A DNA stretch of 64,000 bases from Monomorium pharaonis (Eukaryota; Arthropoda; Insecta; Hymenoptera; Formicidae), in contig NC_050472.1 of NCBI RefSeq assembly GCF_013373865.1, forward strand, positions 9,481,276-9,545,275. Reading direction: 5' to 3'. A program made the translations under genes and the position numbers. Each line of letters starts with the position of its first letter. Positions within the stretch are counted from its first letter, which is position 1. The notes under the pieces were generated by a model. That model was not told the DNA's origin and made no database searches. It worked only from the letters and a program-made list of their open reading frames with translations. Shown here in pieces: positions 1-10,583 of the stretch.

Positions 1-545
1 CACAAAGTGTACGCAAAAGCGCATCTGCTCATATTTGCTTTTTTTCAAAAAAGTGTATTTCCACCTGAACGTAAACTCTTCTGTGTAGCATATACTAACT
101 ACTCAGTATTAGTTTCGCTACGGATATCAATTTTGCGCTTTTTATTTCGTTCGCTAAATAATTCGAAATATTTTTATGGCCGACTTTATTTGAGATGACA
201 TGGGAATATTTTTTGGAATTTAAATTGTAATAATACACTTTTCAAGAATAGTATACAGAGAAAATTCTATACAGAACGCCATGTATCATACACGAAATAT
301 TGGATGCTAAGATATAAAAAAAGATCAAAGAAGAATAATATTTTTTTAATAATAATATTTTTAATTTTAAAGATTAAAAACTATTATAACTTAATCTACC
401 TATTTTTCTATAAAAATAACTAATGACATGAATAAGACTGTTTTTCTTTTCTGGATTATTATATTTGACGCGTACCGCTTTCAATGAAAAATGTTTACAA
501 CTATTTTTATTTTCTAAGTATTATTATTAATATAAAATATTGATT
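1..545. other. AT-rich unassigned sequence
   Basis: No supportable gene or repeat terminus is visible. The short open frames here have the low-complexity composition expected by chance in AT-rich DNA. Confidence 0.5.
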
Positions 546-934
546 AGATTGTAAGTTATTTATAAATTTGGCGTAACTAGCCATAATCTTGGCAGATAAT
601 ATTTCAATGTGTGAATTATATGTATTTATTCCAACCTCGAATCCTAACTGAGGTAATATTTTTTCGCAATAAATATTTAATTTTCTATAGAATTGTAAAT
701 TAATAATTATTAAAATTAAACAACCGAAAATCGACATTCAATATTCAATCTCGTGAATTTATTATTCTAATGAAAGAATAGAGTGTGTTTTAAAACTGTG
801 TTTTAAGTCTGATGAACCAAGTCGGCGCGCAATTAAAGTTGGAATAAATACATATAATGATTCACACATTGAAATATTATCTGACTACCAAGATTATGGC
901 CAGTTACGCGGAATTTAAAAATAACTTACGATTG
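546..934. repeat. Hairpin (MITE-like) inverted repeat
   Basis: Arms at about 546-636 and 838-934 are inverted copies of one another. The left arm reads GTAAGTTATTTATAAATTTG and runs to a block ending TTATTCCAAC; the right arm starts GTTGGAATAAATACATATAA and ends AAATAACTTAC. The spacer is about 200 bp and has no coding signal. No target duplication was recognised, so the class of the element is unknown. Confidence 0.6.
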
Positions 935-1261
935 TTTAAATAAATGCTGCCTCGGTCGTCGTTTGTCTGCGATTGTTATTTGTCTCAACTTCGTACAATT
1001 ATCGATTGATGGTTGCATTTCAGAAAGAGAAAAAATTATGATTCAAACCTACTTTAACTTTTTTAATGCGTTTATATATTAAGAAAAACTTTTTTTATAG
1101 ATTGTTAAAGTTGTCGAAAGTATCAAAAAATGTTCTGATATATTTACAAGTTAGTTGGAATCATTTGCAATGGCAAATTTGATGAAGAAGAGGTTTTGTC
1201 AACTTAAACAGGGCTCTGGTTCCACTGTGCAGCGGGTCTATGCTCTTCTATGTGCCGCTGA

Positions 1262-1856
1262 TCGGCACCAAACTCCCGGTAAGATGATGATCTTGCCAAG
1301 GGCGATCGGGACGAACAATATCTCACAGTCTACGCGACACACGACGGATTCGCTCGTTCTCAAATATGTGCCCCTTATTTCAGAGACACGGTAGATGGGA
1401 TCGCTGTCGTTACTCCTCGGGTCAGGTTTCGTGAGAGATTAAGCCGTTTACAAAATAACACTATACATTTACTCTTTCTTAATTACAATAGAGTTACACT
1501 TGATAAACCCGTGACAAAGTATCGTGCAACATACGTTCGTCGCTGTATAATGTGTAGCAAGTCCACTCGTTGTCTTTACATCGATGTTTATATACACCGA
1601 TTTTTGGCGTATAACCGGGGAGGATACTTCCGCGGTCACTGGCCTTTGATCAATGCACTTGCTTAGCCAGTAATTGCTGGCTGTGCAGATTCTACCCCAA
1701 AATCAAATGATTTTGGGTGTTGTTTCTTAAGCAACTAGGTGCATTGCCCGGTGCGACGCCCGGTATGTAGGTCAGGCGATGTCCGCGCGCGAGATGTCAT
1801 TTGACACCTTTTATCGCTTGCTACATTTGTTGTGTGAATGCATCACACTCACAACA
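1262..1856 (-). mobile_element. Gypsy-type LTR remnant (minus strand)
   Basis: Read on the minus strand this starts TGTTGTGAGTGTGATGCATT and is followed by AGGTGTCAAATGACA, matching the opening layout of the clear solo LTR at 46645-47371 (TGTTGTGAGCG then AGGTGTCAGGTGACA). A TATA-like GTGTATATAAAC lies at about 1592. Further along the minus strand TTTGGTGCCGATC near 1265-1277 resembles a primer-binding site, suggesting that a little internal sequence is retained. The downstream boundary and a target duplication could not be found. Confidence 0.35.
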
Positions 1857-2177
1857 CTCCAAAACCGCCATTTATCTAGTTTTATTAAAATGGATCAATT
1901 TTTATAAATTTTAGTCGCCATATTAGATCTGCGATTTTGAAGTTTTAAATTTTGACATTATATTTGTTAGTAGCGAAAAATCTCTATATATTGCTACGCG
2001 CGCACTTGCGGAAAAAAAAGAAACACTGTTTAAACTCGAAACGAATGGTTTTATTGGGCAATTACAAACACGTCCGTTTAAACACGAGACCGAGATTCAA
2101 CTCTCCGTTTACATTCGTTTTCAAGATAGTGACAGCTGACAGCGCTCTTCTAAGAAATCAATAAATCGATCGGCTTT
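1857..2177. other. Unassigned sequence
   Basis: No gene, RNA or repeat boundary is recognised. Short open frames overlap here on both strands without domain-like composition. Confidence 0.4.
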
Positions 2178-4705
2178 TGTGACAGCTGAGTCGCAGCCAA
2201 GGAGTATACGGGGCGACGCATGTAACACTGCTCTCCCCCTCTTCTAGATTGTCGTCCGGATAATCCGAAAAGCGTCTTCCACGTTACTTCCAGAAGAGGC
2301 TTCTCGTAGGGTTCCAGGACGATTTTTCTGCCTTGCCCTCGCTGCTGCTCGGGCTTCCGGACCACGTCCACCCTAAGTCACCCTTCTAGGAAAAATCTTC
2401 ACGAACTCACTTCCTCGCAGAGCGACCAGGTTTTCACAAGGAGTCTTCGACGTTCGAATCTTTCCTTCCGTCCCCGTCTTTTCCCGCCAAGTTTTCTTCC
2501 TTTTCCACGCCGAATCTTGCGTGCTTCTTACTTTCTTCGGACAAAGGGGAGGTAATTTCCCGTGAACTCCTCTCGCTCCGCAAGGGCACTCTTGTCCCCA
2601 TTTCGGTATTTGCCCATAGTCTCACGGGAAACCACGATCAAAAACCGTAAGCGAGACGGTCTTCGTTAAATATTTTTTTTCTTCCTGCTTCTTGCGTCAA
2701 TTTCCAGCGCTGGGCGTTTTCAAATAGACCGCAACAAATTATGTAAAACATTACAAAACACACAACAGCAACTTTTTCAAAAAAAAGATACAAATTTATT
2801 CCCCTCTCTTTTAAATAAAAGTGGAACCCTTCTTGCTAAGATCAAGCAAGATACGGCGGAAACAGAAAGATTTCCTCTTCTTCTGTTTCCGAAATCCTTT
2901 CCTGTCCCGAAAGGAAATTCCCGTTCGCTCTTCTCCCCATTCTCCGAAAAATTGCTTCGATTGAAAAACTTCAACACTTTTGCACGCTTGGTCGCCACTC
3001 TAAGAGATGTTTCTTCCTCCAGCTGAAGGGAACGTTTTATGAATTGTCACGACTTTTCCTAACCGGGAAAGCCGCGATCAAAAGCCACAAGGTCGGCGGG
3101 TCGACCGATAACTGCTATGCCTGACTCGTCGCGCTCGAATCTCAGCCACGCTATCGCGAATAATGGTTGGACGCCAGACGCGCGCTACGACCCGTCACTT
3201 CGCAAAATTCGCTAGACCCAAACGGCTTCGATCCTCGCGCGACGACCTCGGCCAGCTCTGCCTAACGGTAGAGGGGCGGGGTTGTACGTAAGGGAGCGGG
3301 CAACATCTACAACACGAAGGGGCGGACTACACACTAGAAAAATTAACTCCGTATTTAACAATTAATAGAGGCTTATTCAAAATAAATGAAAGAAATGAAC
3401 ACTGTTATCAACGGGACGCCGCTGATTCGCTATACCGCCGCGATCGACAATGACGGGCGCTGAGATTCTCCGCGCACAAGAAGTTTCGGGCGTTCGAACG
3501 TGCCGACACTCCCGGCAACGATAGATCACGACCGCGAGACTCGCGAGGGTCGAAGAGCAATTATCGGCCGCCGCCGCGTCCTGCTTCGTCTCGAGACCGG
3601 AAGTCCCGTCCGCCCGCTACTCGCGACACGATACTCGCTCGCGCGAGGGCTTTGCGGCGCACGCGGTCGAGGGGAATCTCCGACGGAATTAGCGCGTCCC
3701 CGCGAGTGTCTTCCCCGTGGCTCGGCGCGTTGGCGTCCCGCCCGCTTGCATCCGATAGATCCCCAATTAAACACGTGTACGCACAGCCGCCCCGCGACCG
3801 ACGCGACCCACGCACCAACGCGAAAGCGAATGCAGAACGGACCCTGGGACACCCCGCTAGCCGGCAACCACTCTCACGAGAACATCCACACAGCGGGCCA
3901 CCTCACCGATAAATCTCCTGACGTTGTCACCTCCCCAGTCTCCAGGCTCGTTCCGGTTACCCTCGCCTGGGCCTCGCACTAGCCACACCGATATTTCGCA
4001 CTGGGCACGATACGCCACTTATCAGCTAGACCGCTTGCACGCAAAAGCGGGGTGGATCGCGGTCGATCCCGGATCGACGCTGCGACCCTCCATTCGGTCA
4101 TGCGCATTGTCTCCGCGCTGTGACCCAATTGTGGCAAGACGCGCAGTCCTGCGACCGCAGGGACGTGCGCGTCGTAATCCTTTTGGGGGCCTCGCAGGCC
4201 CCCGTGAAATTTTCATTCTTCCGTCGGGCCACTGCCCGCGCCGGGGCAGCGCACAGCGTGACCTCCGCTCCCCGCGAGAGGACCCGACGCCTCCCCCGAT
4301 GGGTTTAGTCTCCTCGAGGCTCCTCCGCAGCCCTCCGAGATGCCCTGTCGTGGTGCTGACGGGCGCCGCCGCTTCAGTCTCCGGCCGTGGCTTTCCCGGG
4401 CCACGCCGGGGTTCCGTACAGACCGCGTGCTTGTCTCTCCCGGCTGCCGGTGGAGTCCTCCCTCCTTCACCGCATCGCTATCGCTCTCTCGTCCTCTCTC
4501 GCTTTCCCGCCGAATTCCCTCGTGAGGCGGTCGCCACGCAAAGAAAAAAATGATACCAAATTAATAGTACGCTCGCCACGCTCGTCGCGATTCCCCCTGG
4601 AGATCCCTTCTCGCTCCTTGCCTATTTTCCCCGCCCGGCGCGAATCCGCAGCCTATGACGGGGGAGGGACGCTGTCATTCGTGGCAGCGAAGCTACCACG
4701 TCACA
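2178..4705. repeat. GC-rich block, possible large LTR-like unit
   Basis: This block is sharply more GC- and CpG-rich than its flanks. It begins TGTGACAGCTGAG and ends CTACCACGTCACA, so the ends show TGTGAC/GTCACA symmetry like the long solo LTRs elsewhere in the window. However, the 4-bp flanks (CTTT and GAAC) do not match. Overlapping frames, for example 3500-3982 and 3924-4553, are open on both strands with arginine/proline/serine-rich translations. That is what GC-rich noncoding DNA gives, so I do not call genes. A host promoter/CpG island is an alternative. Confidence 0.25.
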
Positions 4706-4886
4706 GAACGCATCCAAAAGCGTGGTGATAAATTGTGAACACGCGATATCATCGTGCATCTCATTCGCACACTCTGGATACGTTTTTTGCGAAAGACGCT
4801 CCAAATCCGCGCCCAACGTCGTGTAATCCTTCCCCGGACATTGCATATGAATCGTGAAATGCATATAAAAATTTTGACCGAAATTA

Positions 4887-5690
4887 ATGTTTATGAAGTT
4901 AGCACCGCCATTTTGAAAAACAATAAAAATCAAAGTTGTGCTAGATTGTGCTAGGCTTGTGCTACGTTGTGCTACAAACCGCATTTTGATATCTCAAAGA
5001 ATAAAGCAAAAATGGAAAAAAATCGTTTTTAAGGCCCAGCACCGCCATTTTGTCAGAATGAAAAAAAAACAATTGTGCTAGATTGTGCTAGGGTTGTGCT
5101 AACTTGTGCCGCAAACCGCAGTTCAATAACGCAATTAGTTTATTATAAAATCACAATTTAAATAATAGTCGTAGCACCGCCATTTTGAAAAACAAAAAAA
5201 TCAAAGTTGCGTTGGATTGTGCTAGGGTTGTGCTAGCTTGTGCCGCAAACCGTAATTCCGTAACGACATTAATTTATTAAAAAATCGCAATTAAAGAATA
5301 ATCGCAGCGCCGCCGGCACATACTGCGCAAATTTCCTATAATTCGGCTTTTTAATTATCCGATGAAGACAGTATTACATATCTGAGTTGTGCTAGCCTAG
5401 CACGAGTCAGCACAACCTTCAAAATCTTTGGCACAACGATTTTAAGAGCAAGTTATTCTTGCAAGCGACCGTTAGCGCTCGGCTTCTGTGTCCATTTTTC
5501 GGGTTTGTAATTATTTAATGAAGCTGATATTGTATATCTAAGTTGTGCTAGCCTAGCACAAGTCAGCACAACCTTCAAAATCTTCGGTACAACGATTTTA
5601 AGGGCAAGTTACTCTTGCAAGCGGCCGTTAGCGCTCGACTTTTGTGTCCATTTCTCGAGTTTGTAATTATTTAATGAAGCTGATATTGTA
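4887..5690. repeat. Left terminal inverted repeat of the NOF-like element
   Basis: The repeat is built of two kinds of subrepeat. The outer part has about three units containing clusters of TTGTGCTAG-like words, GCAAACCGCA and AGCACCGCCATTTTG. The inner part has about two to three units of roughly 155 bp containing AGTTGTGCTAGCCTAGCA and CAACGATTTTAAG. Such iterated, subrepeat-rich ends are typical of Foldback elements. Confidence 0.8.
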
Positions 5691-6193
5691 TATCTGAGTT
5701 GTGCTAGCCTAGCAATAGTTTGAAAATAAATGTTGTCACACTTATGTTAATTTTTAAGATTGTAAGAAACTGGATATTTTGAACAATTTTCTTTGGTGTA
5801 GCACTTCAAACACAGTCACAACCTTAAAAATATTAGCGGTATTAGTCAGTGCATTGATTGCCTGCCCAGGACACGCCACGTGGAAGCTACCGCTGAAATC
5901 CTAGTGTATTATCATGTGTCCCATTTGTTGTTTTTTTTAGTTTTTTTAAGTTTTTTGTTTTTATCTTTAATTTTGTGTTTTTATTATTTTTTTGTTTTTT
6001 GTTAATTTTTATAGTAGATAAGATATTTTTAGTAGATAATTTTAGTAGATAATATTTTTAGTAAATATTTTAGTAGATATTGCTAGTAGGTAAGATATTT
6101 TATTAACATTGTATAGTAGATATATGAATAATGATAAGTTACGTATCTTTCGAATATAGTTTCACCGCACTAGTGTATTGTTTTGGTGTTAAG

Positions 6194-8632
6194 CTATACT
6201 CTTACGTATATGCACAAATGTGCCTGAACTTCGATTTCGCTGTCAATATTCTGTGGCTTCGCCTTTGCTTTCAAATCATCAAATAACAGCCAAATGGAGC
6301 CAATTTTAATGTACGCTATGTAATGGCCTACTGAATTTGGATTGTAGGTCCCTTTGTACACTACAATCCCGGCTAACTGATAGATCGCGTTTTCCGACAT
6401 TATAAGACGATCTGGGAAGTCTCTTAATCGTTGTAGCTTATCACCGCTAAAGGCTGTATCGATTATTAACTGTAGGCCATATTTCATTTCATACATCGGA
6501 AGCTCTCCACAGCATTTTCTGGACCGAGAATCGTCTCGATATAGAGCGTCAGGAAGACCGGTCGGACCATCTCTCATCCACATGTCAAAATTGACAGACA
6601 TGACAGTTGTGCGTTTGACGCTTTTTTTCTCGCAAATGGCGCAACGTTTTTCTATAATGCAGCTTGGACAGTCTTTGAACATCCAAGTCGCCATGTCTGC
6701 AATGTTGACCGTAGCAACGTTTCGTATAATACGATTGCGAAGATTCTTCTGTTTCAGTTGTGGAATATTGAGGGCATTCACTCTGCTTGAATAAAACTTG
6801 GTCGACAGACCTGCTCTAAGCAATTCGTCCACACAGGAGAAGATTGGAGATGTATAATTTTTAATCTCGTCTTTATAAATGTTATTATGCGAAGCTGTAA
6901 GGGCTAAGATTTGACAGAGACTGTCGAGGCCACATGTGTTTTGGACAATGAACGATTGCCCCTTATTTCGCACAACTGAACATCGGTTCCCATTGGGAAT
7001 TATGGGTAGATCAGTGCAGAAAGTCATACTGGTGTTAATCCAAGGATACGGATACGTGTATTTAAACGTTTTTTTCCGGCTTGGATTTTTGTTACGCCAA
7101 TTGTGTTCGGCTCGCATTTCTTTGAGATCAACGTTTTTCTCGTTCTCTTCACCTTCAACATCGGTCAGCGGGGCTGTGATCTTCGGTATTTTCCGTGGAA
7201 TCAGACAAACGTCCTCTTTCATCGGTTCTGCCTTCTTTTGTACCAGCATCGATATCTTTTGCTCTTGGCAGGTTTGATTTTCAGATAAAACCTTGGAGTC
7301 GGTATGCCGATCGCGTTTATCTTCACCCATCGAATCACAAAACGAGTTAATTTCCGTAGCCATCGCTATCTTTAGCTTTCCTGGTAATGACAAGATGTGT
7401 CTCGCGACAAATTTGTCCACGCGCAATGGTAACGAGACATTCTTGAACGTACGATGTTTTAGATTATTAAATTCGGATTCGACTGCTGCCGATGTGACGT
7501 TGACCGATCCGTATCGAAATACACCGCGCATAATTTCAGTAAAAAGAGGAAAATACATGAGCAATGCTTTCAACTTTTTAGCGAATTTAAGGCAGTAATA
7601 TCCGTTTATCTCGATGGTACTCTTTTCAGCCTCAATCCGTTTGAGAATGTCTCTGTACAGCGTTTCTACCCATTGATGGAGGTTCGAGTTTACCATATAA
7701 TTTTCATCCGTCTCGGGATCCGGAATCTCTTTTATTCTCTCCTCATGTATGTCGTTTTCCACTTCGACTAATGATGATCCTCGGATTTCCTCTGCAAGAA
7801 AATTCCGCGATTGTTCCACGTGTCCACCGGGTTGCCCGTTATGATTCAGAGCTAGCATCAAAATTGCTGTTGCTATTTTCCTAAACTTCTCTAAGGTTTC
7901 CTGCTTTCGTAATATTGCCGTTGCCCTCAAATAAAACTTCCGTACTTGAGGATGCTTGTCACTGAAGCACTTCCATCTCGCGAGCATATTCGAGAAGTGA
8001 CAAACATCAAGACGTATGAGGCATGGAGGTACTCTGTTCGTATCGGCGTTGTTTGTCAAAAGATCAAAGCAAATCATTAAATACTGTTTGAGGCTGAGTA
8101 CTTGACCGAATGCCTGAGCTACTGCTCCGAGAAGTGCCTTATCAAAATCAGTAACGCATTCTTTGGGCACACGAATCACGGATCGTTTTGCATGGACAGT
8201 CTTCAAAAACACTCGTAGCCACATCAGAATGTCGTCAGTGCTCTGCGCAGAAGACAACATTTGGACGATAGGTGCAATCTTATTACTTACTTGCGTCACG
8301 ATTTGATATAAGTATATGTGCGGGCACAAGTCTCCATTTGGCAATTTTAACTTTTTGACTAAAGATCTTGTACCGTCAATATACACAGTATCATGGTAGT
8401 GATCGTACACTGCTTCTTGTTCCTTAGACCAGTACATAACTATCAGCGGATTAAGGCCGATTCTTTTTATCGCGCCGTTATATTTTTCGCTATACATCAT
8501 TAGATGGAGGCTTTCAAATATATTATCAGATTGAATATTTAGGAGTTTATCCTGTCGCTCTTGCTTTTCTTTGCGGAGTACCTTACCGCTGTACAGATGA
8601 GGTGGTTTCTTTTCACCTAAGCTTATCATCAA
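6194..8632 (-). CDS. NOF-like MULE transposase, catalytic core plus USP-like cysteine protease domain
   Basis: This open frame of 812 codons is the main body of the transposase; its first codon as delimited is TTG and the first ATG is at 8629. The MULE-type core shows IDGT with D86, TDFDKALL with D162 (D164 next to it) and VESEFNNLKHRTFK with E385, plus a CHF motif at 211-213. These fit a DDE nuclease that cuts and joins element ends in the nucleus. The region 560-812 resembles a ubiquitin-specific protease (peptidase C19): a Cys box QNTCGLDSLCQIL (C567), a zinc-ribbon-like CPSC (655-658) and CAIC (664-667), then a His box VGHYIAYIKIGSIWLLFDD (H770, D785/786). The frame extends upstream of 8632 without a stop and reads on naturally from the preceding piece, so a 1-nt frameshift near 8660 has split one gene. 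I infer the protease role; activity is not shown. Confidence 0.8.
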   Translation of the reverse strand: MMISLGEKKPPHLYSGKVLRKEKQERQDKLLNIQSDNIFESLHLMMYSEKYNGAIKRIGLNPLIVMYWSKEQEAVYDHYHDTVYIDGTRSLVKKLKLPNGDLCPHIYLYQIVTQVSNKIAPIVQMLSSAQSTDDILMWLRVFLKTVHAKRSVIRVPKECVTDFDKALLGAVAQAFGQVLSLKQYLMICFDLLTNNADTNRVPPCLIRLDVCHFSNMLARWKCFSDKHPQVRKFYLRATAILRKQETLEKFRKIATAILMLALNHNGQPGGHVEQSRNFLAEEIRGSSLVEVENDIHEERIKEIPDPETDENYMVNSNLHQWVETLYRDILKRIEAEKSTIEINGYYCLKFAKKLKALLMYFPLFTEIMRGVFRYGSVNVTSAAVESEFNNLKHRTFKNVSLPLRVDKFVARHILSLPGKLKIAMATEINSFCDSMGEDKRDRHTDSKVLSENQTCQEQKISMLVQKKAEPMKEDVCLIPRKIPKITAPLTDVEGEENEKNVDLKEMRAEHNWRNKNPSRKKTFKYTYPYPWINTSMTFCTDLPIIPNGNRCSVVRNKGQSFIVQNTCGLDSLCQILALTASHNNIYKDEIKNYTSPIFSCVDELLRAGLSTKFYSSRVNALNIPQLKQKNLRNRIIRNVATVNIADMATWMFKDCPSCIIEKRCAICEKKSVKRTTVMSVNFDMWMRDGPTGLPDALYRDDSRSRKCCGELPMYEMKYGLQLIIDTAFSGDKLQRLRDFPDRLIMSENAIYQLAGIVVYKGTYNPNSVGHYIAYIKIGSIWLLFDDLKAKAKPQNIDSEIEVQAHLCIYVRV

Positions 8633-9222
8633 TCTATCTGCTTCATCACGGCGCCATTGGCAAGGCAGTCTTCAACTAACTGTGTGGCGATAGTGGTCCG
8701 TGTTTTGCCTCTGAGCTGCCGTTTTTTAACGTGCTTCACGACTGGATCAAAATCCTGAATAGTGCATTTCATAAGTATGTTTGCGTCCGGTTGGGGTTTG
8801 TTCGCAATACGCCCTAGAAATTCATATTCACATTCAGAACATTTTCCCGTTATTGTTGCATAAATACCGGTTTCCGAAATTTTCGCGTTTCGAAAAGAAA
8901 TAACACATGGCATTTTAGTTTCCACCCATATCTTTTTATATAGTATGCTAGTCCACGAGTGTCTTTTTAAGCAATACAGATCGCGTTTTTTTTCATCCTG
9001 GAACTTGTATGTTACCGACTCAGGTTGAATTTTCGGCCACAATTCAGTGACATCAATGATAAATTCAATAACACCAGGTATGCTATTGTTTGTCGATGAG
9101 TCAAGCGTTTTCGAGTTTGTGGACATGTCTTTATTGATGATACCAAGAGCTTCCACCAATCGGCTGTAAATATTGTATCTACGACCGAGAATTATAGTGT
9201 AAATATTTTTTGGCGTCATAAT
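8629..9222 (-). CDS. NOF-like transposase, middle N-terminal segment (frameshifted at its end)
   Basis: About 197 codons continue the transposase from the insertion point of the inner foldback (9222) to a TGA at 8631-8629. The segment contains a KCSECEYEF cysteine pair that may help bind zinc, and a basic stretch VKKRQLRGKTR, as expected of a DNA-binding N-terminal region. The last dozen codons are in the wrong frame: the other frame at 8660-8633 reads CQWRRDEADRL and runs straight into the catalytic segment. The open frame also extends upstream to 9420, but that part translates foldback arm repeats (VANNDVANNDV) and is not original coding sequence. Flanking pieces are at 10583-10434 and 8632-6194. 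Confidence 0.7.
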   Translation of the reverse strand: MMTPKNIYTIILGRRYNIYSRLVEALGIINKDMSTNSKTLDSSTNNSIPGVIEFIIDVTELWPKIQPESVTYKFQDEKKRDLYCLKRHSWTSILYKKIWVETKMPCVISFRNAKISETGIYATITGKCSECEYEFLGRIANKPQPDANILMKCTIQDFDPVVKHVKKRQLRGKTRTTIATQLVEDCLANGAVMKQID

Positions 9223-9239
9223 CGGGTATTCGAGTGGCA

Positions 9240-9815
9240 CCCGTTTGGCCACGTCAATATTGGCCACGGTCCCGATTAGCCACGTCAATATTGACCACGT
9301 CAATATTAACCACGTCAATATTGGCCACGTCATTATTGACCACGATCCCGATTGACCACGGAGTGGATTGGCCACGTCATTATTGGCCACGTCATTATTG
9401 GCCACGTCATTATTGGCCACGCGTCATTATTGACTACGTCAATATTGGCCACGTCAATATTGGCCACGCGTGATATTGCTCATGTCAATAATGGCCACGT
9501 CAATATTGGCCACGCGTCATTATTGCCCACGTTATTATTGCCCACGCGTCATTATTGCCCACGTCATTATTGCCCACGCGTCATTATTGGCCACGTCATT
9601 ATTGGCCACGTCATTATTGGCCACGCGTCATTATTGGCCACGTCATTATTGGCCACGTTAATATTGGCCACGCGTGATATTGCCCACGTCAATATTGGCC
9701 ACGCGTCAATATTGACCAGGTCATTATTGCCCACGCGTCATTATTGCCCATGTCACTATTGACCACGCGTCATTATTGCCCACGCGTCATTATTGCCCAC
9801 GTCAATATTAATCAA
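9240..9815. repeat. Left arm array of inner foldback
   Basis: Roughly 35 head-to-tail units of 15-18 bp of the type GTCATTATTGGCCACG, many joined by ACGCGT and alternating with GTCAATATTGGCCACG and GTCATTATTGCCCACG variants. The array is open in several frames, giving repetitive translations such as HYWPR; these are not genes. Confidence 0.85.
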
Positions 9816-9824
9816 TTTTTTTGC

Positions 9825-9862
9825 TTAGCGTTGAAAGTGGCAAACCCATGTGGTGCAGAGAA

Positions 9863-9911
<49 letters not shown>

Positions 9912-9984
9912 GGAGGTGCAAGGGGGGGCCTTCGGCCCCCCCTCCCGCATCCACCCCGTCCAAGTCGCAAACCTATATACAGTA
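9825..9984. repeat. Central core of inner foldback with (CA)n and G/C hairpin
   Basis: The core has GTGGCAAACCCATGTGGTGC, a (CA)n tract at 9870-9909, a hairpin GGGGGGGCCTTCGGCCCCCC, then CCACCCCGTCCAAGTCGC. The same core, inverted and slightly diverged, lies in the foldback at 49427-50140 (about 49771-49910), although the arms of the two elements differ. Confidence 0.75.
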
Positions 9985-10430
9985 ATGACGTGGTCAATAG
10001 TGACGCGTGGGCAATAGTGACGTGGGCAATAATGACGTGGTCAATATTGACGCGTGGCCAATATTGACGTGGGCAATATCACGCGTGGCCACTATTAACG
10101 TGGCCAATAATGACGTGGTCAATAATGACGCGTGGTCAATAATGACGTGGCCAATAATGACGCGTGGGCAATAATGACGTGGGCAATAATGACGCGTGGG
10201 CAATAATGACGTGGGCAATAATGACGCGTGGCCAATATTGCCGTGGCCATTATTGACGTGAGCAATATCACGCGTGGTCAATATTGACGTGGTCAATAAT
10301 GACGCGTGGCCAATAATGACGTGGCCAATCCACCCCGTGGTCAATCGGGATCGTGGTCAATAATGACGTGGCCAATATTGACGTGGCCAATCGGGACCGT
10401 GGCCAATATTGACGGGGGCCAACGGGACGC
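9985..10430. repeat. Right arm array of inner foldback
   Basis: Inverted counterpart of the left arm: units of the type CGTGGCCAATAATGAC and CGTGGGCAATAATGAC, about 27 copies. It is shorter than the left arm, so copy number has drifted or the arms were never equal. Confidence 0.85.
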
Positions 10431-10433
10431 TCC

Positions 10434-10583
10434 CGGGTATTCGGCTATCAATGCTTTTGACAAAGCTTTAAAAACTGCCGAACTCGGTGGAAGGATTTTG
10501 CCATTTTCGTCCAAAACATTAGCACCGTTAGGCGGCTCCAGTAATTGCCAAAGTTTCGATATATTATGTTTTTTGTTCATCAT
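10434..10583 (-). CDS. NOF-like transposase, N-terminal segment with start codon
   Basis: Fifty codons start at ATGATG (10583) and end with codons for Glu-Tyr-Pro inside the 10-bp duplication CGGGTATTCG (10434-10443). The same duplication at 9223-9232 encodes the same three residues in the same frame, and the next codons enter the middle segment without a break. The inner foldback therefore sits inside a coding exon, and removal of it with one duplication copy would leave the frame open. The segment includes SKLWQLLEPPNGANVLDENG and PPSSAVFKALSKAL; I recognise no named domain in it. The frame runs on into foldback repeat until 10341, which is not original coding. Confidence 0.75.

Larger units (their letters stand above)
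9233..10433. mobile_element. Non-autonomous foldback inserted in the transposase gene
   Basis: A 1.2-kb foldback is flanked by the direct repeat CGGGTATTCG (9223-9232 and 10434-10443). Its ends are related inverted sequences: AGTGGCACCCGTTTGGCC on the left and, in reverse complement, GGAGCGTCCCGTTGGCC on the right. Two arms of short tandem repeats (9240-9815 and 9985-10430) face each other across a unique core (9825-9984). It encodes nothing. The 9-10-bp duplication and array arms make it a Foldback/MULE-type client element. Confidence 0.8.

Noticed and set aside
3500..4553. Host coding exon in the GC-rich block
   Set aside because: All frames are open by composition, with no splice sites or domain motifs that I could defend.
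8629..8632. Overlapping stop/start (TTGATGA) as a two-cistron arrangement
   Set aside because: The downstream frame is open and protein-like upstream of the apparent start, so a frameshift in one gene explains it better.
9234..9762. Open frames across the GTCATTATTGGCCACG array (and 9994-10344)
   Set aside because: They are repeat translations open in several frames on both strands; no domain and no codon conservation.
9240..10430. CRISPR-like array
   Set aside because: Units are contiguous with no unique spacers, the context is a eukaryotic foldback, and there are no cas genes.
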